From Bacteroidota bacterium (GTDB lineage Bacteria > Pseudomonadota > Alphaproteobacteria > Puniceispirillales > Puniceispirillaceae): a stretch of 14,405 nt of DNA. Shown here piece after piece: positions 9,382-14,405 of this stretch. Where the stretch lies: positions 1 through 14,405 of the forward strand of contig JAACDV010000136.1 in the NCBI GenBank assembly GCA_009936825.1, in the 5' to 3' direction. The position numbers and the translations under genes are program-made. Every line of letters begins with the position of its first letter. The stretch's first letter is position 1. The notes under the pieces are model-generated. The model was not told where the DNA came from and did not search any database. It saw only the letters and a list, made by a program, of their open reading frames with translations.

Positions 9382-9521
9382 AAGCGCGTCCGCAACCAAA
9401 AACTGCCGATGAAATGGTGCAGATGACCAAGACCCGCAACCGCGCTCTGCTTGGTGCTATTGCCGGGCTTGCGGCGCTGTTCTTTGTGTTGACGCTTGTT
9501 CGGATGGGAGGCGCTGGATGA
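9378..9521 (+). CDS. coxF: small single-helix membrane protein, CoxF-type oxidase assembly protein
   Basis: This 47-codon gene fills exactly the gap between ctaB and ctaG. Its ATG overlaps the ctaB stop (ATGA, 9378-9381) and its TGA overlaps the ctaG start (ATGA, 9518-9521), so translation is probably coupled on both sides. The product has a basic, polar N-terminus of about 23 residues (KTRNRALLGA around 18-27), one membrane helix (about 24-42) and a short end VRMGGAG. This layout suggests N-in topology. Small proteins of this form (basic segment, one helix ending in T-hydrophobic-V-R-x-G) occur between ctaB and ctaG in many alphaproteobacteria and are called CoxF. The name rests on position and pattern, since I cannot run a search. 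The biochemical role is not established; a part in copper or heme assembly is inferred from context. Confidence 0.82.
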   Translation: MKARPQPKTADEMVQMTKTRNRALLGAIAGLAALFFVLTLVRMGGAG

Positions 9522-10090
9522 GTGCGCCTCTAACGCCCCCTGCATTGATGAGTACGACCAGTAATCGGCGAGGCTTGGGAATACTGGTGCTTGTTGTTGT
9601 GGGAATGGTTGGGCTGGCTTATGCGTCAGTCCCGCTGTATCAGTTGTTTTGTCAGGTGACGGGCTATGGCGGCACTACCCAGATCGCCGGATCAACTAGC
9701 GATGATGTGGTTATGGACCATCCGGTTAAGGTGCGTTTTGATGCGAATATTAATCCTTCGTTGAAATGGCGGTTTGAGGCGGTCGACGCCCCCGTGACTT
9801 TGAATCCGGGGGAAGAAATTATCATTAATTACCGGGCGATTAATCTTGGCGATACGCCGTCAACCGGAACATCCACCTATAATGTAACGCCGGTGAAAGC
9901 TGGCCCCCATTTCATGAAGCTGGATTGTTTTTGCTTTATCGAACAAACATTAAAACCCGGCGAGTCGGTGCTAATGCCGGTGCGTTTCTTTATCGACCCG
10001 GAAATCGCCCGCGACAGTAATACAGTTGATGTGGATGAGATTATTTTGTCTTATACTTTTTTTCCAGCACTTGGCCCTAGCAAGAGCTGA
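9518..10090 (+). CDS. ctaG: cytochrome c oxidase copper chaperone CtaG (Cox11)
   Basis: CtaG/Cox11 delivers copper to the CuB site of subunit I. It is anchored by one N-terminal helix (about residues 18-38) with its copper-binding domain in the periplasm. The 190-residue product shows ASVPLYQLFCQVTGYGGT right after the helix and the copper-binding Cys137-Phe-Cys139-Phe motif, followed by EQTLKPGESVLMPVRFFIDPEI. ATG 9518 is supported by overlap with coxF; ATG 9548 (Met11) is an alternative. The last five codons and the stop are duplicated directly downstream (see the repeat at 10073-10108). coxC begins 81 bp after the stop. Confidence 0.97.
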   Translation: MSAPLTPPALMSTTSNRRGLGILVLVVVGMVGLAYASVPLYQLFCQVTGYGGTTQIAGSTSDDVVMDHPVKVRFDANINPSLKWRFEAVDAPVTLNPGEEIIINYRAINLGDTPSTGTSTYNVTPVKAGPHFMKLDCFCFIEQTLKPGESVLMPVRFFIDPEIARDSNTVDVDEIILSYTFFPALGPSKS

Positions 10091-10108
10091 GGCTCTAGCA
10101 AGAGCTGA
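10073..10108 (+). repeat. 18-bp tandem duplication of the ctaG 3' end including the stop codon
   Basis: GGCCCTAGCAAGAGCTGA (10073-10090) is the end of ctaG: Gly-Pro-Ser-Lys-Ser-stop. It is followed at once by GGCTCTAGCAAGAGCTGA (10091-10108), differing at one base. The second copy lies in frame after the stop and would read Gly-Ser-Ser-Lys-Ser-stop. GCTCT-agca-AGAGC in the second copy can form a small hairpin, but there is no T-run, so I do not call a terminator. Confidence 0.93.
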
Positions 10109-10157
10109 CATATTGGATTGTGGGAGAGGTGGGATCGCCCAAAGGCGCGCCCAGATC

Positions 10158-10165
10158 AGGAGGAG
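10158..10165 (+). promoter_or_regulatory. strong ribosome binding site that fixes the coxC start
   Basis: AGGAGGAG lies six bases before ATG 10172 and is close to the consensus. It decides against the in-frame TTG at 10118 that would add 18 residues. Confidence 0.85.
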
Positions 10166-10171
10166 AGCAAT

Positions 10172-10957
10172 ATGAGTGGTGCTAACAAACACCCCTATCA
10201 CCTTGTCGAAGCAAGCCCGTGGCCTGTTGTGGGTTCGGCGGCTGCTTTCACAGCGGCCATCGGCGGCGTCATGTATATGCATGAAGTTGCCCACGGTGCT
10301 GTTGTGCTTGGCATTGGCTTTGCGCTGGTGCTGGCGACGATGTTTATGTGGTGGCGCGATATCATTCGTGAGGCCGAATATCAGGGGCATCATACGCCGA
10401 TCGTCCAGAGTGGTATGCGCTATGGCATGATGCTGTTCATTGCCTCTGAGGTGATGTTTTTTGTGGCCTTTTTCTGGGCATTCTTTGATCGGGCGCTGTT
10501 TCCGGTTGGCGGGATTTGGCCGCCCGAAGGTATTGTAACCTTTGATCCGTTCGATCTGCCGCTGATCAACACGCTGGTGTTGCTGTTGTCGGGATGTACG
10601 GTAACCTGGGCGCACCACGCATTGCAGCATGGTAACCGCCGTGACTTTATGCGCGGTCTTGCCGTGACTGTGATTTTGGGGGCCCTGTTTACCGGACTTC
10701 AGGCGATCGAGTATAGTCATGCCGAGTTTGGATTTACTGACGGTGTGTATCCATCAGTATTCTACATGGCGACAGGCTTTCACGGGTTTCATGTTCTGGT
10801 CGGAACCTGTTTTCTTCTGGTGTGTTGGCTGCGTGGCAGGGCTGGACATTTCACCGCGGAGCATCATTTTGGCTTTGAAGCGGCGGCGTGGTATTGGCAC
10901 TTCGTTGACGTTGTTTGGCTGTTCCTGTTTGCCGCGGTTTACTGGTGGGGCGGCTGA
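10172..10957 (+). CDS. coxC: cytochrome c oxidase subunit III
   Basis: Subunit III is a seven-helix membrane protein that stabilises the oxidase and supports proton uptake into the D channel. The 261-residue length is normal. It starts with HPYHLVEASPWPVVGS (7-22). It carries the conserved buried Glu93 in ASEVMFFVAFFWAFF (91-105). The family C-terminal block is HHFGFEAAAWYWHFVDVVWLF (231-251). The start is set by the AGGAGGAG site. Such a strong site after an 81-bp gap suggests that coxC is translated independently of ctaG. Downstream there is a 205-bp gap with a hairpin terminator before the SURF1 gene. Confidence 0.97.
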   Translation: MSGANKHPYHLVEASPWPVVGSAAAFTAAIGGVMYMHEVAHGAVVLGIGFALVLATMFMWWRDIIREAEYQGHHTPIVQSGMRYGMMLFIASEVMFFVAFFWAFFDRALFPVGGIWPPEGIVTFDPFDLPLINTLVLLLSGCTVTWAHHALQHGNRRDFMRGLAVTVILGALFTGLQAIEYSHAEFGFTDGVYPSVFYMATGFHGFHVLVGTCFLLVCWLRGRAGHFTAEHHFGFEAAAWYWHFVDVVWLFLFAAVYWWGG

Positions 10958-11035
10958 TCCGCACCATCGTTATCAGGTATCGTTTTTAGGCGCAGAACCG
11001 AAATTCTGGCGCTTCCCGCATTTGCAAATGGGCTG

Positions 11036-11063
11036 ATGTGATATCAAATATGTGATATCAAAT
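11036..11063. repeat. 14-bp perfect tandem repeat with a palindromic core
   Basis: ATGTGATATCAAAT occurs twice head to tail (11036-11049 and 11050-11063). Each unit contains the 8-bp palindrome TGATATCA. It lies immediately upstream of the terminator hairpin. It may be a slippage product or a paired binding site; sequence alone does not decide. Confidence 0.9.
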
Positions 11064-11070
11064 AAAAGTG

Positions 11071-11099
11071 AGGGGGCGCTTTTTTAGGGCGCTCCCTTT
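11071..11099 (+). terminator. probable intrinsic terminator after coxC
   Basis: AGGGGGCGC (11071-11079) pairs with GCGCTCCCT (11089-11097) in a nine-bp stem with one G-T wobble and a nine-base T-rich loop. It is preceded by aataaaag and followed by only three T's (11097-11099), so termination may be partial. It would end or attenuate coxB-coxC transcription before the SURF1 gene. Confidence 0.6.
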
Positions 11100-11100
11100 G

Positions 11101-11140
11101 CATTGGTGCTATGGATTTTTCATTAATGCTATGGATTTGG
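11101..11140. repeat. imperfect 20-bp tandem repeat upstream of the SURF1 gene
   Basis: Bases 11101-11120 and 11121-11140 match at 16 of 20 positions and share CATT and TGCTATGGATTT. The four differences fall in two dinucleotides (GG/AA and TT/GG). It may be an older duplication than the others in the window. Confidence 0.75.
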
Positions 11141-11162
11141 CGTTAACTTAACGGGTGATTCT

Positions 11163-11894
11163 ATGAAACTGCGTCCTCTTTTCTGGCCAACTATGGTGGC
11201 GTTTCCGGCGCTGTTGGTCTTGCTGTATCTTGGGACTTGGCAGGTTCAACGTCTGGAATGGAAAAACCAGCTGATTGAAGATTTTGAAAGCCGTGCGAAT
11301 GCGCTGCCAATAGATCTTCCGCAAGGCAAAGTACCGTCCGAGTTGGAATTTCGCCGTCTTGCGCTAACTGGCAGCTTTGATCATACCAAAGAGGTGTTTC
11401 TGACCGGGCGCACCTATGAGGGTAATGCCGGGTTTCATATTGTGACCCCGTTTACCTTGGATGATGGGCGTATCGTTCTGGTTAATCGTGGCTGGGTTTC
11501 TGAATCCTACCGCGATCAGGCAAAGCGCCCCTTTACGCTGATTGACGGGGTGACGACGGTTCCTGCAATCTTGCGTTTTCCCGCGACAAAAGGGTATTTC
11601 GTTCCGGAGAACGAGCCTGATAACGGGTTCTGGTTTACCCTGATACCCGACCAGATTGTTAACCATCTGGGCTTGCAAGGGCAGGCCGAGACTGCCATCT
11701 ATGCTGATATATTGCGCGCCTCGGACGAGGTGAGATTACCGATTGCCGCGCGTACGAAAACCAACCTTCGTAATTCGCATCTTGGCTATGCGATCACTTG
11801 GTACGGTATCGCTTGTGCGTTGATCGGGGTCTATCTGGCCTTTCATCATCAGGCTGGAAGATTGCGTTTTGGCCGGGCTAAGGACGGCAACTAG
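11163..11894 (+). CDS. SURF1 family oxidase assembly protein
   Basis: SURF1 (Shy1 in yeast) is an inner-membrane factor that helps place heme a3 in subunit I. The 243-residue product has the expected plan: an N-terminal helix (about 7-24) running into LGTWQVQRLEWK (23-34), a large periplasmic domain, and a C-terminal helix (about 208-228) with the family motif YAITWYGIA (209-217). Other hallmarks are EFRRLALTGSF (62-72) and VLVNRGWV (105-112). It is separated from coxC by a terminator-like hairpin and followed by thrC after 24 bp, so it may be transcribed with thrC and the peptidase gene rather than with the structural subunits. Confidence 0.95.
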   Translation: MKLRPLFWPTMVAFPALLVLLYLGTWQVQRLEWKNQLIEDFESRANALPIDLPQGKVPSELEFRRLALTGSFDHTKEVFLTGRTYEGNAGFHIVTPFTLDDGRIVLVNRGWVSESYRDQAKRPFTLIDGVTTVPAILRFPATKGYFVPENEPDNGFWFTLIPDQIVNHLGLQGQAETAIYADILRASDEVRLPIAARTKTNLRNSHLGYAITWYGIACALIGVYLAFHHQAGRLRFGRAKDGN

Positions 11895-11918
11895 CCGCGA
11901 AATCGAAAGTAGATTGGC

Positions 11919-13349
11919 ATGAAATATATCAGCACCCGCGGCCAGCAGGTCCCGCATGGAAATGAACAGGGATTGCTGGGATATGAAGACGTATTGCTAA
12001 GCGGGCTTGCGCGCGATGGCGGCTTGTATCTGCCGGTCAACTATCCAGAGTTTACGCCTGATGAAATCCGCGCAATGGCCGGGCTGTCCTACCCCGAACT
12101 TGCTGGCCGGATTATGGCGCGTTTTACCGATGGTGAGGTGGATGAGGGCGAACTCACCGCGATGGCAAGAGATGCCTATTCCGGATTTACCGATGAAGCG
12201 GTTGCGCCGCTGCGGCATCTTTCCGGCGATATTCATGTGCTGGAGCTGTTTCACGGACCGGCCAGTGCGTTCAAGGATTACGCGATGCAGTTTCTCTCGC
12301 GGGCTTTTGACCGGGCGTTGCAGGGGGCCGGACGTGCCGCGGTTATTCTTGGTGCCACCAGCGGTGATACCGGCTCGGCAGCGTTGGAGGCGTTTCAGGG
12401 CCGCGATGCTGTTGATATTTTTATTCTGTTTCCCGATGGCCGTGTTTCGCCGGTACAACAGCGTCAGATGACCTCGGTTAATGCAGACGGGGCGCATGCG
12501 GTGGCGGTTACGGGTGATTTTGATGATTGTCAGGCAATCGTAAAATCACTGTTTAATGATCATGACTTTCGTGATGAGGTTAATCTGTCAGCGGTGAATT
12601 CGATAAACTGGGCTCGTCTGATGCCGCAGATTGTCTATTATTTTTCATCTGCATTAGCGCTTGGTGCGCCGGACAAGAAAATTGCCTTTTCGGTGCCGAC
12701 GGGCAATTTCGGAAATATCTTTGCCGGTTATGTTGCCTTGCAAATGGGGCTACCGATCGAACGATTGATTGTGGCTTCAAACAGTAATGATATTCTGACC
12801 CGGTTTTTTGAACAGGGCGTAATGCAGCGCCAACAGGTTTCACCCTCGCTCAGCCCGTCGATGGATATTCAGGTATCCAGGAATTTTGAGAGGTTGCTGT
12901 TTGAGCTGATGGGGCGCGATGGGGATGCTGTTGCCGCGATCATGGCCCGTTTTGCTAAAACCGGCCGGTTTGAAGTTCCGCACAGCGCAATCAAAGCAGC
13001 ACGTTCCCATTTCTCGGCTTACCGGCTGGATGATGCTGGCACGCTGGCTGAAATTGCCGCTAGCTGGAGCAACCAGAAAATGCTGCTCGATCCGCATAGT
13101 GCGGTAGGAGTATCGGCTGCAAGGCGCGCCATTGCTGACGGTACAGTCGGCCCAGACATTCCTGTCGTGGCACTTGCTTGTGCGCATCCGGCAAAATTCG
13201 ATGCGGCGGTCAGTAAAGCAACCGGCATAAAGCCTGATCTGCCAGCCCATCTGGTTGATCTGATGGACCGACCAGAAAAAATGCACCATGCCGAGGCCAG
13301 CGCGGACGCCGTTCGTAAGCTGGTTTTGGCAAAGCGGAGATCTTTATGA
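11919..13349 (+). CDS. thrC: threonine synthase
   Basis: This cytoplasmic PLP enzyme converts O-phospho-L-homoserine to L-threonine and phosphate. The 476-residue protein starts with MKYISTRG, typical of the family, and has the PLP lysine K119 in FHGPASAFKDYAMQF (111-125). The cofactor phosphate-binding region is GATSGDTGSAA (145-155). NSINWARLMPQIVYYF and the PTGNFGN block are also characteristic. The length matches the bacterial and yeast class of ThrC, longer than the plant-type form. The stop TGA overlaps the start of the M16 peptidase gene (ATGA, 13346-13349), which suggests translational coupling. The link with the SURF1 gene upstream seems to be one of position only. Confidence 0.97.
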   Translation: MKYISTRGQQVPHGNEQGLLGYEDVLLSGLARDGGLYLPVNYPEFTPDEIRAMAGLSYPELAGRIMARFTDGEVDEGELTAMARDAYSGFTDEAVAPLRHLSGDIHVLELFHGPASAFKDYAMQFLSRAFDRALQGAGRAAVILGATSGDTGSAALEAFQGRDAVDIFILFPDGRVSPVQQRQMTSVNADGAHAVAVTGDFDDCQAIVKSLFNDHDFRDEVNLSAVNSINWARLMPQIVYYFSSALALGAPDKKIAFSVPTGNFGNIFAGYVALQMGLPIERLIVASNSNDILTRFFEQGVMQRQQVSPSLSPSMDIQVSRNFERLLFELMGRDGDAVAAIMARFAKTGRFEVPHSAIKAARSHFSAYRLDDAGTLAEIAASWSNQKMLLDPHSAVGVSAARRAIADGTVGPDIPVVALACAHPAKFDAAVSKATGIKPDLPAHLVDLMDRPEKMHHAEASADAVRKLVLAKRRSL

Positions 13350-14405
13350 GCAAAGGACAGCTAACAACATTGTCCAATGGATTGCGGGTTGCCACGCGCA
13401 ATATGGCGTATGCAAGAAGTCTGTCGGTTGGAATATGGGTGAATGCGGGCGCACGCGATGAACGCGACGCCGAAACCGGCATTGCCCATATGCTGGAACA
13501 TATGGCGTTCAAGGGGACAAAGCAGCGCTCAGCGCGAGATATAGCCACCGAGGTTGAGAATGTCGGCGGGTATATGAACGCACATACCAGCCGGGAAGAG
13601 ACCGCCTATTACCTGCGTCTGCTTCCTGAATATCTGGATATGGGCATTGATATTCTGGCAGATATTCTAACCAATCCAACGATGCCTCTGGAGGAAATTG
13701 AGCGTGAACGGGGCGTGATTATTCAAGAAATCGGCCAGTCGCAGGATACGCCTGACGATATCGTGTTTGATATGTTTGCTGATGCTGCCTATGGAACGCA
13801 CACGCTTGGCCGCCCAATTCTGGGGTCGGTTGAAAGCGTCAGCACTTTCAGCCAAACCGATCTTCGCGGTTTTATGTCCCGCCATTATGGTGCCGGACAG
13901 ATGCTGGTGACGGCGTCAGGTGCTGTTCAGCATGATGATTTTGTGGCGCGGGTTTCAGCGCGGCTTGGTGATTTGCCCATGGCCACTGACACCTCGCGTA
14001 ACAGCCCTCAATGGTTTGGGGGGCGCAGCATTGAAACGCGCGATCTCGAGCAGTCCCATTTGGTGATGGGGTTGCCCGCATTCGGCGCGCGCGATGATCG
14101 CCGTTATGCGATGATGGTACTCTCAACGCTGTTTGGCGGCGGAATGTCATCCCGGTTATTTCAAGAAGTTCGAGAGAAGCGCGGCTTATGCTATTCGATT
14201 TTTTCGTTTGCCAGCATGTATTCGGACAGTGGATATTTTGGCGTTTATGCCGGCACCTCGGCAGAGCAGGCGAATGAGATGTTGTCCGTCACCGCCCAGC
14301 AACTGGGCGATCTGGCATCTTCTGTCGGTGATGAAGAGCTGATGCGCGCCAAGGCCCAGATTCGGGCATCATTGGTGATGGCCCGCGAATCTGTTTCTGG
14401 ATGCG
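13346..14405 (+). CDS. M16 family zinc peptidase, mitochondrial processing peptidase-like (3' end cut by the window)
   Basis: The gene runs past the right edge; 353 codons are visible out of the roughly 420 usual for the family. The inverted zinc motif HxxEH is H48-M-L-E51-H52, and the further zinc-binding Glu is Glu128 in ERGVIIQEI, at the normal distance. GGYMNAHTSREETAYY (74-89) is typical of the peptidase subunit related to mitochondrial beta-MPP. The second domain shows the glycine-rich stretch FGGGMSSRLFQEVREKRGLCYS. No signal peptide is seen, so a cytoplasmic or membrane-associated place is likely, although the location and substrates of these bacterial enzymes are poorly known. The start overlaps the thrC stop by ATGA. 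This thrC-M16 pairing is common in alphaproteobacteria. Confidence 0.95.
   Translation, partial: MSKGQLTTLSNGLRVATRNMAYARSLSVGIWVNAGARDERDAETGIAHMLEHMAFKGTKQRSARDIATEVENVGGYMNAHTSREETAYYLRLLPEYLDMGIDILADILTNPTMPLEEIERERGVIIQEIGQSQDTPDDIVFDMFADAAYGTHTLGRPILGSVESVSTFSQTDLRGFMSRHYGAGQMLVTASGAVQHDDFVARVSARLGDLPMATDTSRNSPQWFGGRSIETRDLEQSHLVMGLPAFGARDDRRYAMMVLSTLFGGGMSSRLFQEVREKRGLCYSIFSFASMYSDSGYFGVYAGTSAEQANEMLSVTAQQLGDLASSVGDEELMRAKAQIRASLVMARESVSGC

Larger units (their letters stand above)
10958..11162. other. coxC-SURF1 gap, no gene seen
   Basis: I find no credible gene in these 205 bp. They hold a 14-bp tandem repeat (11036-11063), a hairpin terminator (11071-11099), an imperfect 20-bp tandem repeat (11101-11140) and a short GTTAA-c-TTAAC inverted repeat (11142-11152) just before the SURF1 gene. 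Many alphaproteobacteria carry a small DUF983 gene here; I searched for its Cys-x2-Cys zinc-like motif by eye and did not see it. The gap must also carry a promoter for the downstream genes if the terminator is efficient, but I cannot point to a good one. Confidence 0.6.

Noticed and set aside
10118..10171. Extension of coxC to the TTG at 10118
   Set aside because: AGGAGGAG six bases before ATG 10172 is decisive, and the extra residues do not look like subunit III.
9971..10720. Antisense open frame of 249 codons across ctaG and coxC
   Set aside because: It lies opposite conserved coding sequence and its product is low in hydrophobic order and rich in Arg/His/Gln, as expected of a shadow frame.

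Overview
The window is ordinary chromosomal DNA of an alphaproteobacterium. The evidence is gene content and order: ubiA / rsmE / gshA on the left, then tldD divergent from an aa3-type cytochrome c oxidase operon (coxB, coxA, ctaB, coxF, ctaG, coxC, SURF1), then thrC overlapping an M16 peptidase gene. Base composition looks intermediate (about half G+C by eye) and spacing is tight. A marine, SAR116-like lineage is my guess from that combination; nothing here proves it. I see no mobile element, CRISPR array, tRNA, rRNA or phage gene.

Left part (1-4190): the 5' part of ubiA (ubiquinone synthesis) runs off the left edge on the minus strand and is divergent from rsmE (16S rRNA methylation). Then follow a plant-type glutamate-cysteine ligase gene (glutathione synthesis) with a threefold 21-bp repeat at its start, and a 12-helix drug/H+ antiporter-like MFS gene. 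The MFS gene meets the minus-strand tldD tail to tail, the two stop codons sharing one CTAG.

Centre (5627-11894): a 284-bp divergent region separates tldD from the oxidase operon. coxB, coxA and coxC encode the three core subunits. ctaB makes heme O, the precursor of heme A; ctaG (Cox11) delivers copper to CuB; SURF1 helps insert heme a3. A 47-residue single-helix protein (coxF type), overlapping its neighbours by ATGA at both ends, lies between ctaB and ctaG. The coxC-SURF1 gap (205 bp) holds a hairpin terminator and two short tandem repeats.

Right part (11919-end): thrC (threonine synthase) overlaps by ATGA the start of an M16 processing-peptidase gene cut by the window edge.

No wholly new system is visible. 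The most interesting point is in the oxidase itself. All heme, copper, D-channel and K-channel residues I could check are intact, but both carboxylates of the usual Mg/Mn site at the subunit I/II interface are replaced by amides, and the nearby Lys/Asp pair of subunit II is also lost. A second theme is four short tandem duplications (14-21 bp), one of which copies the end of ctaG including its stop codon.
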